NCBI RefSeq assembly: GCF_025628895.1
Contig: NZ_JAOTJC010000007.1
Span: forward strand, 310,001-374,000
DNA: 64,000 nt
Origin: Alteromonas salexigens
GTDB lineage: Bacteria > Pseudomonadota > Gammaproteobacteria > Enterobacterales > Alteromonadaceae
Direction of reading: 5' to 3'
Position 1 is the first letter of the stretch. Every line of letters begins with the position of its first letter. Below are positions 39,475-48,080 of this stretch, piece after piece. Below the pieces are notes generated by a model. The model was not told where the DNA came from, did no database searches, and was given only the letters and a program-made list of their open reading frames with translations. Position numbers and translations under genes: made by a program.

Positions 39475-40773
39475 ATGAAACAGTCCACACTGCCGCTGAT
39501 TATATCGCTGGCGTTTTCCAGTCTGTTCCCGGTAGCCAACGTACAGGCGACGCCTGAGCCTCTGCCACAAATGGCCGAGAGTAGTTATAGCGATGCCGAA
39601 CTGGATAGCCTGCTCGCGCCTATCGCGTTGTACCCTGACACGGTGCTCACCCATATCCTGATTGCCTCTACCTACCCACTGGAAGTGGTCGCGGCGGATC
39701 GCTGGCGCCAGGAAAATGCGCATCTGAATGCCGAACAGGTGGCCAACGCGGTGGAGGCCTATGACTGGGACCCCAGCGTAAAAGCCCTGGCGCCTTTTGA
39801 CCAGGTATTACGCACCATGGCGGACGATCTTAACTGGTTGCAGTCGCTCGGCGATAATGTGCTGATCAGTCAGTCCAGGGTATTGGCCCGGGTGCAGGTG
39901 TTACGTCAGCACGCACTGTCGCAGGGTGCCTTGTCAGATAACGAATATCAGCGGGTAGAGCGCGATGCGGAGGTCATTGTCATTGAACCCCGTCGACGGG
40001 AAGTGGTGTATGTGCCCTATTATGATACCCGTGTGGTTTACGGGCACTGGTGGCATCCGGTGGCGCCGGTGCACTGGCACCACCCGGTCAACTATCGCAA
40101 TCACTTTGGGTTTTACTGGAGCCCCAGTATCCGGCTCACCAGTTTCTTTTATTTCGGCGGCATTCACTGGCACAACCGCCATGTAGTAGTCACCCATCGC
40201 CCGGTTCGTCACTATCACCATGGGTATTCCCGTAAGCGGGTGTACAGCAAGGAATATCAGCGCTGGAACCATAATGTAAAACACCGCCGCATCCGGTATT
40301 CCGACCGGGTCGTGCGCAGTGCCCCAGAACGTTATGCGGTCGCACCGCAGCGCAAAGTGGTGCACAGTCAGTCGAAGTCCCGGCAGGTTGATTACCGGCA
40401 GCAACCCCGTCAGCGCCTGCAGGATGCTCGCAAAAATCACCGTCAGGTCACACCGGTGAAACCGAAGCAGGTCCGGACGCATGCGCCGGAGAAGTCCCGG
40501 GCACCTAAATATACCCGTGAACCGGTTCGCCACAGCAATGAGCGCGACGTGGTGAAGCCCAGGGTAAGTAAGCCAGAGGTGGTGCGCCGCCCTAACCAGG
40601 CCGCCCCGCGCACGCAACCAAAATCACCCCGTCAGTACACGAAGCCGGTGGAACGACCCACCTATCGCAGTGAAGCTAAACGTACTCACAAGCCGGCTGT
40701 ACGTCAGCAGCGGCAGTCGACACACAAGGTGAAGCGTGACGTGGCCTCCCATAGCCGGCGGGCGGAGCGTTAA
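39475..40773 (+). CDS. DUF3300 family exported protein
   Basis: A 432-residue protein with a signal peptide (cleavage near VQA-TPE). The N-terminal half is the DUF3300 domain: LDSLLAPIALYPDTVLTHILIASTYPLEVVAADRW (quoted as LLAPIALYPDTVL and ASTYPLEVV), then the Tyr/Trp/His-rich YVPYYDTRVVYGHWWHP. The last 180 residues are low-complexity, rich in Arg, Lys, His, Gln and Pro, which makes a very basic tail likely to bind nucleic acid, peptidoglycan or LPS. The function is unknown. The ATG is preceded by AAGGAGA. It is convergent with the ATP-grasp gene. Confidence 0.88.
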   Translation: MKQSTLPLIISLAFSSLFPVANVQATPEPLPQMAESSYSDAELDSLLAPIALYPDTVLTHILIASTYPLEVVAADRWRQENAHLNAEQVANAVEAYDWDPSVKALAPFDQVLRTMADDLNWLQSLGDNVLISQSRVLARVQVLRQHALSQGALSDNEYQRVERDAEVIVIEPRRREVVYVPYYDTRVVYGHWWHPVAPVHWHHPVNYRNHFGFYWSPSIRLTSFFYFGGIHWHNRHVVVTHRPVRHYHHGYSRKRVYSKEYQRWNHNVKHRRIRYSDRVVRSAPERYAVAPQRKVVHSQSKSRQVDYRQQPRQRLQDARKNHRQVTPVKPKQVRTHAPEKSRAPKYTREPVRHSNERDVVKPRVSKPEVVRRPNQAAPRTQPKSPRQYTKPVERPTYRSEAKRTHKPAVRQQRQSTHKVKRDVASHSRRAER

Positions 40774-40796
40774 GCTCCCTCACATACGCGGCGTGT

Positions 40797-41675
40797 TTAG
40801 CCACCTGCGTGACGGCGGTTATAGCGGGAAAGGAAGGCCTCCACAAAACGGGGCGACGAGGCGTCATCCAGATTGAAGTACAGCGACGGCTCAATTAACT
40901 CAAGCTCCATGATGGCCCAGTGATTATCAAAGCGAATAATATCCACCCGGGCATACAAACTGTCGGTGGGCATGGCGGCCAATGCCTGCTCACACACCGC
41001 CAGAATATCATGGTCCGGCGTCACCGCCTGTAACGATCCCCCATGTTCTTCCTGCACTCTGAAATCGCCCTGTTTGGGTGTTTTCAGAATGGCATGACTG
41101 TAGCGGTTGTCACAATAGAACACCGAATATTCCCCGGCTTCGACCACGGCTTCGGCAAAGGGCTGGATCATAATTTGGCGTTGCTGATACAAGTCGCTGA
41201 GGGTGTCCTGTTGCATCACGGCCGTTTCGCCGGTGAGTAGAAACGTATCATCGGCATTCGCACTCAGCACCGGTTTCACAATGAGTTTATTGGTATTAAA
41301 CCGGCTCCGTGCCTGCTCGATCGCATTCAAATCAAAGCCGCACTGCCACAGCGTGGGCAAGGTGGCGACCTCCTGTTCCTGCAGGACTTTCAGATAGGTC
41401 TTTTCCAGATTCCATTCCATCAGTGCCAGCGGATTTTCCAGATAAGCCGTGGAGCGCTCAATGTCACGTAAACACTGCAGAAACGACGCCGGGCTTTGCT
41501 GATAATCCCAGGGACTGCGCACAATTACCGCGTCGAAGTTATTCCAGTCGGTGGAATCCCGCCACGGTACCGATGTCACCTGCCAGCCCGCCTGTTCAAA
41601 ATACGGGATCAGAAGTTCATCATAGACAAAAAAGTCGTCCAGGTTGTCCATAGATAAAAACGCAACGGATGGCAT
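40797..41675 (-). CDS. ATP-grasp (RimK-like) ligase
   Basis: A 292-residue protein of the ATP-grasp superfamily, COG0189/RimK-like branch. It has an N-terminal Rossmann-like part with VAFLSMDNLDDFFVYDELL (19 residues), a second part with MEWNLEKTYLKVLQEQ, the ATP-grasp lysine IVKPVLSANA near residue 160, and the metal/ATP-binding EYSVFYCDNRYSHAILK and MELELIEPSLYFN. Such proteins join an acid to an amine with ATP hydrolysis; the substrates are unknown. It is 11 bases upstream of the DUF1439 gene stop, that is, immediately downstream of it, and they may be co-transcribed. Confidence 0.82.
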   Translation of the reverse strand: MPSVAFLSMDNLDDFFVYDELLIPYFEQAGWQVTSVPWRDSTDWNNFDAVIVRSPWDYQQSPASFLQCLRDIERSTAYLENPLALMEWNLEKTYLKVLQEQEVATLPTLWQCGFDLNAIEQARSRFNTNKLIVKPVLSANADDTFLLTGETAVMQQDTLSDLYQQRQIMIQPFAEAVVEAGEYSVFYCDNRYSHAILKTPKQGDFRVQEEHGGSLQAVTPDHDILAVCEQALAAMPTDSLYARVDIIRFDNHWAIMELELIEPSLYFNLDDASSPRFVEAFLSRYNRRHAGG

Positions 41676-41686
41676 AGGTCCCTCCC

Positions 41687-42193
41687 CTAGAGTTCAATTA
41701 CCAGGTGTTTATTTCTGATCTCAATGCGACGGGGCATCTGGTTACCGAATAACGGTAAGTTCAGCTCAGTAAAATCCAGCAGTAAAATCATCGGGAACTG
41801 GCGTCCCTGCATCTGATTAATTGCCTCAAGCAATTCACGGCTGTCTGACAGCGAGTTTTCCAGTACCCTGAAATCCACCAGCATGGGCTTTTCTATCTGC
41901 AGCTCTTTGCGGGCCGGGCGGTATTTCAGCAACCCTTGCATTTCACCTTCTGCCTCTAATGTCTGGTCGGCGCGCTCAGCACGGATCCTGACTTTCACGG
42001 CTACATCATCGTCCTCACTCCCCAGCGTCACCACGGGATCGGTAAAGGTAAGCTTAATGTCGTTGTAATACTGGGTTTGCGGAAAGGTCACTTTAACCAT
42101 TTCATTGACATGTTTTTCCGACAGCGTGAACGTCACCGCCGACACCGGTAAGGCGAGTAACAGAAACAAAGCACACAGCAGTGGGCGCAGCAT
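41687..42193 (-). CDS. DUF1439 (YceB-like) exported protein
   Basis: A 168-residue exported protein with a clear signal peptide (LRPLLCALFLLLALPVSA). The mature part is beta-rich and resembles the DUF1439/YceB family: FTLSEKHVNEMVKVTFPQTQ, KLTFTDPVVTLGSEDD and the terminal hydrophobic strands. Family members are often lipid-binding-like barrels, but there is no lipobox here. The ATG at 42193 has GGAGG five bases upstream, which outranks the earlier ATG at 42238. It precedes the ATP-grasp gene by 11 bases. Confidence 0.75.
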   Translation of the reverse strand: MLRPLLCALFLLLALPVSAVTFTLSEKHVNEMVKVTFPQTQYYNDIKLTFTDPVVTLGSEDDDVAVKVRIRAERADQTLEAEGEMQGLLKYRPARKELQIEKPMLVDFRVLENSLSDSRELLEAINQMQGRQFPMILLLDFTELNLPLFGNQMPRRIEIRNKHLVIEL

Positions 42194-42358
42194 GGCAACC
42201 TCCAGATAATAAACCAGCCCGCACTTTACCATAACCACAAGCGTTGCCAGATGGGGGCGTACGCATTTTAATGTGATTATTTACAGCTCCCGTGATTTCC
42301 CGATAGTGCTCATAGACTTAGCCGGTTGCATGGCTGGTATTACGTCGGTGGGAGGGCT

Positions 42359-42397
42359 ATGATGAAATTCTCATTTCCTTTACAGGACGTACCGTGA
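42359..42397 (+). CDS. Possible 12-residue leader peptide before mscS
   Basis: ATG at 42359 follows a strong ribosome site (GGGAGGG) and encodes MMKFSFPLQDVP, ending in TGA at 42395-42397. That stop overlaps the GTG start of the mscS-like gene at 42394 as GTGA. The arrangement fits a translated upstream frame whose termination could couple to, or block, translation of the channel gene. No homologue is known to me. The alternative is that the strong ribosome site is used only by chance. Confidence 0.35.
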   Translation: MMKFSFPLQDVP

Positions 42398-43278
42398 ACG
42401 AGCTGATTATTCTCCTGCGCGAGACCTTGCAGACCGATGTATTCACGCTGTTCAACCATACCTTTAAGCTGGGCGAGCTGTTACTCGTGCCCTTGGCGCT
42501 GGTTGTCGGCTGGTGGCTGATTGATAAGCTGGCACACTTGGCCACCTACCGGCTGCGCAAAACCGGCGCCAGTGCTGACGCCGTGCATCTGTTTAAGCGT
42601 ATTTTTTATATTTTCGCGTTTGCCGTACTTATTTTTACCTTGCTGGAAGTATTAAGCGTTCCGCTGACCGCCTTCGCGTTTTTATCCGGCGCCATCGCTA
42701 TCGGGGTGGGGTTTGGCGCCCAAAATATCATTAATAACTTCATCAGCGGCTGGATCCTGATGTGGGAGCGCCCTATCCGTATTGGCGATTTTCTGGAAGT
42801 GGATGACGCCCGCGGTACCGTTGAAGCGATTAATACCCGGTCGACCCGTATTCGCCGGGTCGACGGTGTGCATATGCTGATCCCCAACAGTAAGCTGCTG
42901 GAAAACACGGTCATCAACTGGACCCTCATCGATACCCTTACCCGCACGTCGGTAAGAGTCGGCGTCGCCTATGGCTCGTCAACCCGGGACGTCGCCAGAC
43001 TGATCGAAGAAGCCGCCGTGCAGCAGACCGATGTGCTGAGCGAGCCGAAGCCAGTGGTGATATTCGACGACTTCGGAGACAACGCGCTGGTGTTTGAAGT
43101 TTATTTCTGGGTAAACGCCACCATTGAACGTAATCTTCGCGTCATCCGTAGCCAGTTACGTTTCGATATAGACGAGAAATTTAATCAGGCCGGTATCGTC
43201 ATTGCCTTTCCGCAACGGGATGTGCATCTGGATGGCACCCTGACCCTGCAACGCCGGCAACCGGGAGTATCTTCATGA
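42394..43278 (+). CDS. Small-conductance mechanosensitive channel (MscS family)
   Basis: A 294-residue MscS-type channel. Three N-terminal membrane helices end in the pore-lining TM3 with AFAFLSGAIAIGVGFGAQNIINNFISG (quoted as AIAIGVGFGAQNIINN). Then comes the MscS beta domain (PIRIGDFLEVDDARGTV, RRVDGVHMLIPNSKLL) and the alpha/beta C-terminal domain (VGVAYGSS). It is shorter than MscK/YnaI-type proteins and closest to the plain MscS form. The start is GTG with AGGA seven bases upstream, inside the leader-peptide stop. It overlaps the CorA/ZntB gene by four bases. Confidence 0.93.
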   Translation: MNELIILLRETLQTDVFTLFNHTFKLGELLLVPLALVVGWWLIDKLAHLATYRLRKTGASADAVHLFKRIFYIFAFAVLIFTLLEVLSVPLTAFAFLSGAIAIGVGFGAQNIINNFISGWILMWERPIRIGDFLEVDDARGTVEAINTRSTRIRRVDGVHMLIPNSKLLENTVINWTLIDTLTRTSVRVGVAYGSSTRDVARLIEEAAVQQTDVLSEPKPVVIFDDFGDNALVFEVYFWVNATIERNLRVIRSQLRFDIDEKFNQAGIVIAFPQRDVHLDGTLTLQRRQPGVSS

Positions 43279-44249
43279 GTGACAGTGGTGAAAGCAGCTT
43301 TCTGTGGGCATATCACATCTTGCCGTCAGGAGAAGTCAGCCGCTACGAGCCCCCCACTGCCCCCCCTGCGGTTCCGGACGAGGGTTTTTTATGGTTACAC
43401 ATGCAGTCAGACGCACCTGACAGTGCCGACATCATGGCGAACCTGGCTATGCCCGCCCCGGTCATCGACGCAATAACCCCACCGGAAACCCGTCCCCGGG
43501 CACTCGCGGTGCTGGAAGGAGCGGTGGTGTACCTGCGGGCGCTCAATCACAACCCGGATGCTGCCCTGGATGACATGGTGTCATTGCGGGTATGGATGAC
43601 TGACCGGCTGATAGTGACCGCGCGTCGCCAGGGGCGCAGCGTACAGTCGCTGGCAGATGTGCGTAAACGTATTGAAGGTCGCCAGCCCCCGTTAACCGCG
43701 CCTGATCTTTTAATCAATATCATCGAGTCTGTGGCCGACCGCATTCACGAAGTCGTGGATGATATTGAGGATACCCTGGTAGCCTGCGAGACCGCCGAAG
43801 AGCTCGACCGCGACGATCGCGAGCAACTGGCCGCACTGCGCCGCCAGGCGGCCAGTCTGCGACGGTTTTTAGCGCCGCAACGGGATGCACTGGAGGCTTT
43901 GCATCGTCTGCCTGATCTGCTCACGTCTGAGCAAGCATTCGATTTGCGCGAAGAGTCTGACCGTATGACCCGCTATGTGGAAGAACTCGACCTTGCCCGC
44001 GAACGCGCCATCATGTTGCAGGACGAATTGCGCAACCGCATTGCTGATCGTCAAAACGTGCGCATGTATGTTCTGTCCATGGTCACCGCAATCTTTCTGC
44101 CGCTGTCATTTCTTACCGGGGTGTTTGGTATGAATGTGGCCGGATTACCGGGCACCGAATCTCCGGACGCTTTCAACACGCTTATGTGGTGGATGGGCGG
44201 ATTAGCTGCCGTCATGCTGATTGCTATGTTATGGCGCCGCTGGTTGTAG
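43275..44249 (+). CDS. CorA/ZntB-family metal transporter
   Basis: A 324-residue metal-ion transporter of the ZntB/CorA superfamily. It has a large cytoplasmic N-terminal domain (FLWLHMQSDAPDSADIM, VYLRALNHNPDA), a long helical stalk (residues about 150-260) and two C-terminal helices with the selectivity motif GVFGMN. The N-terminal sequence resembles ZntB (zinc export/import) more than CorA. It starts within the mscS stop (ATGA), so channel and transporter are translationally coupled. That suggests a joint role in ion balance. Confidence 0.9.
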   Translation: MSDSGESSFLWAYHILPSGEVSRYEPPTAPPAVPDEGFLWLHMQSDAPDSADIMANLAMPAPVIDAITPPETRPRALAVLEGAVVYLRALNHNPDAALDDMVSLRVWMTDRLIVTARRQGRSVQSLADVRKRIEGRQPPLTAPDLLINIIESVADRIHEVVDDIEDTLVACETAEELDRDDREQLAALRRQAASLRRFLAPQRDALEALHRLPDLLTSEQAFDLREESDRMTRYVEELDLARERAIMLQDELRNRIADRQNVRMYVLSMVTAIFLPLSFLTGVFGMNVAGLPGTESPDAFNTLMWWMGGLAAVMLIAMLWRRWL

Positions 44250-44349
44250 CAACAGCCTCTCCCGGCTGAGCGCAATAGTTACTGACTGCGTTAATTTGTT
44301 GCCCACAATCCGCCCATTGGTATGTTATTTGTACAATACCGGTATACGG

Positions 44350-44382
44350 GCGTTTCTTAGGGTAGATCTCCGTAAGAAACGC
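44350..44382. promoter_or_regulatory. 10-bp dyad upstream of glutaredoxin-MauE gene
   Basis: Perfect arms GCGTTTCTTA (44350-44359) and TAAGAAACGC (44373-44382) with a 13-base spacer, 31 bases before the ATG. No T-run follows. It is more likely an operator for an unknown redox regulator or a leader hairpin than a terminator. Confidence 0.5.
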
Positions 44383-44413
44383 AGACACCGCGCAAAAGTT
44401 ACAGGAGGACAGC

Positions 44414-45163
44414 ATGAGTAAAAAGGCCGTGTTATACCGTATGATGATGGAGAACCACGTGTGCCCCTTCGGCATTAAGTCGAAAGAGCTACTTGAGCGG
44501 GAAGGCTATACCGTAGACGACCGCCATCTGACTACCCGTGAAGAAACTGACGCATTTAAGGCAAAACATCAGGTAGATACCACCCCGCAGACCTTTATTG
44601 ATGAAAAGCGGGTGGGTGGTTATGACGACTTAAGAGACTATTTTGGCAAGGAGCAGGAAGGCGAACGCAGCAGTTCTTACACGCCGGTTTTAATGATTTT
44701 CGCGCTGGCCGCGCTGATGGTGGTGGCGCTTTTGTCCTCTGGTCGGCTTAATGCGGCTCCCGCGCCGGTCATCATGCACTTTGTGGCATTCACTATGGTC
44801 ATGCTGGCACTACAAAAGCTGCAGGACTTAACCTCCTTCTCCAACATGTTTATTACCTATGACCTGCTGGCCCGAAAACAGGTTCGGTACTCCTACGTGT
44901 ACCCCTTTGCTGAAGCGTACGCCGGCATTGGTATGCTGGCCCTACTGCCCGCCTTGTGGGTCGCCCCTGTTTCGCTGTTCATCGGGACCATTGGCGCCGT
45001 ATCGGTCATTAAGGCGGTGTACATTGATAAACGGGATCTCAAGTGTGCCTGTGTCGGCGGTGACAGCGATGTGCCCCTTGGGTTTATCTCCCTGAGTGAA
45101 AACCTGTTTATGGTCGGGGCCGGCTTATGGATGCTCTACCGCGACCTCGTATTGTTGGGCTAA
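44414..45163 (+). CDS. Glutaredoxin-MauE fusion membrane protein
   Basis: A 249-residue fusion. Residues 1-85 are a glutaredoxin-like domain with active site CPFG (Cys17, a single-Cys form instead of CPYC) and the cis-Pro TTPQTFID with GGYDDL, the glutathione site. Residues about 90-249 are a membrane domain of four to five helices resembling MauE/DoxX-type proteins, with CACVGG at its C-terminal half. MauE domains help form disulfide or cofactor cysteines, so the fusion may shuttle reducing power across the membrane. AGGAGG lies before the ATG. Its stop overlaps the convergent deacetylase gene by four bases. Confidence 0.85.
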   Translation: MSKKAVLYRMMMENHVCPFGIKSKELLEREGYTVDDRHLTTREETDAFKAKHQVDTTPQTFIDEKRVGGYDDLRDYFGKEQEGERSSSYTPVLMIFALAALMVVALLSSGRLNAAPAPVIMHFVAFTMVMLALQKLQDLTSFSNMFITYDLLARKQVRYSYVYPFAEAYAGIGMLALLPALWVAPVSLFIGTIGAVSVIKAVYIDKRDLKCACVGGDSDVPLGFISLSENLFMVGAGLWMLYRDLVLLG

Positions 45164-46101
45164 TCTGCCGCCGTGGCCTCACTTTGTCCGCTCAGACCGC
45201 GCAGGTGGGCCACCACACTGCGACCCAGCGCGCTGAGGTTATAGCCGCCTTCCAGCACACTCACAATTCGGCCGTGGCAGCACGCGTCAGCTACGGCGCG
45301 TAGCTCCCGGCTTATCCATTGATAATCCGCTGTGGTCAGCCGCAGGTGCGCCATCGGATCTTCAGCGTGACCATCAAAACCTGCAGAAATCAGAATAAGT
45401 TCGGGCTGAAAGTGCCGCAGTGCCGGCAACCAGTGCGCCACCTGTTGCCGAAACTCCTCACCACTGCAACCGGCTGCAAGGGGGACTGATAATATATTGC
45501 TGGCCAGCACCGGACTGCCGCTGTGCGGATAAAAGGGATGCTGAAAGCTTGAGCACAGCAGAATACGCTGATCACCTGCCACAATTTGCTCGGTACCGTT
45601 GCCGTGATGCACATCAAAATCGACAATCGCCACCCGCTTCAACTGATAGGTTTGCAAGGCATAGCGCGCGGCAATCGCCACGTTGTTAAATATACAAAAG
45701 CCCATGGCCCGGTCGTATTCAGCATGATGTCCGGGAGGCCGGGTTACACAAAAGGCCTGGCGGTCGTCTCCCGCCATAACCCAGTCCACGGCCTGACAAC
45801 CGGCTCCGGCTGACTGCAAGGCGGCGGAAAGCGTGGCAGGAACCATCCCGGTATCGCCATCCAGCCAGTAACTGCCACTCTCCGGGGCCAGGTTCATGAT
45901 CTCTTCTACGTAATCGGGCGCGTGGGCCAGGGACAGATATTCCCTGGCCAGCGGGCGGGCGTCGGCATGCTCACACACCATATCCAGCCCGGATGCCAGT
46001 AACTGATCATCAATGGCGTAAAGGCGGTCGGGGCTTTCCGGGTGTTCCGCACCCAAATCATGTTTCAGGGCGGCCTTAGCGCGGTAGATGCGTAATGTCA
46101 T
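45160..46101 (-). CDS. Histone-deacetylase-family amidohydrolase
   Basis: A 313-residue class II-type zinc deacetylase (HDAC/AcuC/AphA family). Active-site features are the tandem His RPPGHHAEY (125-126), GFCIFNN, the zinc-binding DFDVHHGNGT with Asp163 and His165, the second Asp in SAGFDGHAEDP, and EGGYN near the end. It may deacetylate protein lysines or polyamines. Its ATG overlaps the stop of the upstream acyl-CoA transferase-GNAT gene (ATGA), so both are made from one mRNA. Confidence 0.92.
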   Translation of the reverse strand: MTLRIYRAKAALKHDLGAEHPESPDRLYAIDDQLLASGLDMVCEHADARPLAREYLSLAHAPDYVEEIMNLAPESGSYWLDGDTGMVPATLSAALQSAGAGCQAVDWVMAGDDRQAFCVTRPPGHHAEYDRAMGFCIFNNVAIAARYALQTYQLKRVAIVDFDVHHGNGTEQIVAGDQRILLCSSFQHPFYPHSGSPVLASNILSVPLAAGCSGEEFRQQVAHWLPALRHFQPELILISAGFDGHAEDPMAHLRLTTADYQWISRELRAVADACCHGRIVSVLEGGYNLSALGRSVVAHLRGLSGQSEATAAD

Positions 46102-47939
46102 GCGTCCTTCTCCAGTGACAGTTGCAACTCTACATCGCTGGGATCATCCGAGACCCGCCGGGTAAAGTTCGCCTGTTCAAAAATCTTGATCATAGGACGG
46201 TTGTCCGCCCGCACCATAGCTACCATGCGGTCGATACCCCGCTGCCGGGCGATATCGATCAGCTGACTTAACAGCCGTTTGGCCATACCTTTGCCCTGCT
46301 GGTTCTCGCGGGTCACAAAGGCCGCTTCGCAGGAATTATCGTGAGGGTTGTAATAAAAACGCCCGACCGCGTGAATAGTGATCCGTGACCCCTCCTGACG
46401 CACAATACACAGCGCGGCGTCGGTGCTTTGATCCACACTCACCAAGTTACAGGACTTGGCCCGGGACATTTGCTTGGGATCGTGGTTGTAACGCAGTCGC
46501 AGGGTTTCTTTGGTATGGGAATAGAAAAACTCCTGCAACCGGCGCTCATCGGCCGGGTTAAGCGGGCGCATATAGAAGTTATCCCCTTGCAGAGTCAGCT
46601 TTTTCAGCTGAATATCACCCAGTTCCGGGATGTCCGTGGGATATTTGGCCTGATAGTGAGGTACCCAGTAATGCTGGCGCACTTCCTCAAGCAGCCCGGC
46701 TCGAAACTTCGGATGGGCCACCCGAATCAGCTCCAGCGCACGCTCCCGAATGCTCTTTCCTTTCAGAGAGGCGATGCCGTACTCGGTCACCACATATTGC
46801 ACGTTGCCCCGGGAAGTCACCACCCCGGCCCCCGGTGTTACACAGGCGGTAATACGTGAAACCGTTTCATTCGCAGCCGTGGAAGGCAATGCGATAATGG
46901 CTTTACCATTTTTGCTCATAGCCGCACCACTGACAAAATCCACCTGTCCGCCGATGCCACTGTAAAAGTCATGCCCCAGCGAGTCGGCCACCACCTGGCC
47001 GGTCAGGTCCACTTCCAGCGCGCTGTTAATGGCAATCATGTTGTCATTTTTTGCAATATTCGCCGGTTTGTTAACGTAGCTGCTGGGGTAAAATTCAATG
47101 TGCGGATTATTATCAATCAGGTCGTACAACCGCTGGGTGCCAATCGCAAAGCTGGTAACCACTTTACCGGGGTGAAACGTCTTCTTGCGGTTGGTTATCG
47201 CACCGGCCTCAAGGGGGGCAAGGATACTGTCAGTCAGCATTTCGCTGTGGATCCCCAAGTCCTGATGCTTGGTCAGGTATTTAAGAGTGGCACTGGGAAT
47301 TTTGCCTATGCCGAATTGCAGCGTGGCGCCGTTTTCCACCAGCATCGCCACATACTGGCCGATACGCTCGGTAACACTGTCAATGGGCGGCGTAGGCACC
47401 TCGACTAACGGTTCATCGGCTTCCAGGCACGCATCAATTTCACTGATATGAATATACGAATGGCCGGCGGTGCGCGGTACCTGCTTATTAATTTGCGCAA
47501 TAACTTTGCCAGCCTGCCGGACCGCCGACATACAAATATCCACAGAGGTGCCCAGGGAGCAGTAGCCAAAGGGATCCGGCGGGCTTACGTTTACCAGCGC
47601 CGCATCCAGTGGCAGGGTGCCATCGCTGAATAAACCGGAAATTTCCGACAGAAAACATGGCGTGTAATCGGCCCGCCCTTCATCCACCGCCTTTCTGACT
47701 TCATCTCCGCCGATAAAAAAGGTATTGGCCTTAAACAAGGCCCGGTACTCTTCCCGTGCCCAGCGGGTATCCCCCAGCGTGAGCATATGCACCAGCTCAA
47801 TGTCGGTAAAGCCAGTGCTGTGATCTATCAGGTGTTGGATAAGCGCGTAAGGGACTGCCGCATTCCCACCGACAAAGACCCGGCTGCCGGACTTAATTAA
47901 CTCAGGCCAGTGCGGCGACGGAGGCAGTGAAACGGTCAT
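46098..47939 (-). CDS. Acetyl-CoA hydrolase/transferase fused to GNAT acetyltransferase
   Basis: A 613-residue protein. Residues 1 to about 430 form an acyl-CoA hydrolase/CoA-transferase domain: SGSRVFVGGNAAVPYAL, SPPDPFGYCSLGTSVD, the likely catalytic Glu in HSEMLTDS, and TEYGIASLKGKS. Residues about 470-613 are a GNAT domain starting FYMRPLNPADERRLQEFF, with the acetyl-CoA loop QQGKGMAKRL. The fusion could couple acyl-CoA turnover to N-acetylation. The ATG at 47939 (AGGAG, spacing seven) is chosen over upstream ATGs. Co-translated with the HDAC-like deacetylase, it resembles a functional analogue of the Bacillus acuA-acuC pair. Confidence 0.88.
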   Translation of the reverse strand: MTVSLPPSPHWPELIKSGSRVFVGGNAAVPYALIQHLIDHSTGFTDIELVHMLTLGDTRWAREEYRALFKANTFFIGGDEVRKAVDEGRADYTPCFLSEISGLFSDGTLPLDAALVNVSPPDPFGYCSLGTSVDICMSAVRQAGKVIAQINKQVPRTAGHSYIHISEIDACLEADEPLVEVPTPPIDSVTERIGQYVAMLVENGATLQFGIGKIPSATLKYLTKHQDLGIHSEMLTDSILAPLEAGAITNRKKTFHPGKVVTSFAIGTQRLYDLIDNNPHIEFYPSSYVNKPANIAKNDNMIAINSALEVDLTGQVVADSLGHDFYSGIGGQVDFVSGAAMSKNGKAIIALPSTAANETVSRITACVTPGAGVVTSRGNVQYVVTEYGIASLKGKSIRERALELIRVAHPKFRAGLLEEVRQHYWVPHYQAKYPTDIPELGDIQLKKLTLQGDNFYMRPLNPADERRLQEFFYSHTKETLRLRYNHDPKQMSRAKSCNLVSVDQSTDAALCIVRQEGSRITIHAVGRFYYNPHDNSCEAAFVTRENQQGKGMAKRLLSQLIDIARQRGIDRMVAMVRADNRPMIKIFEQANFTRRVSDDPSDVELQLSLEKDA

Positions 47940-48050
47940 TGGCGGGCTCCTGATAACGAACATTGCGCTAAACGTAGCGGGTAATGACCAGCCTAAGCAA
48001 GCTGGCGCTGAAAGACAATGCCCTGGCCAGTACAGACGGCCAGTTGGCAT

Positions 48051-48075
48051 AAAAAACGCGGCACTCAGGCCGCGT
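48051..48075 (-). terminator. RND operon terminator
   Basis: Minus-strand stem ACGCGGC/GCCGCGT with a six-base loop, followed by six T, just after the RND permease stop. Confidence 0.85.
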
Positions 48076-48080
48076 TGTGA

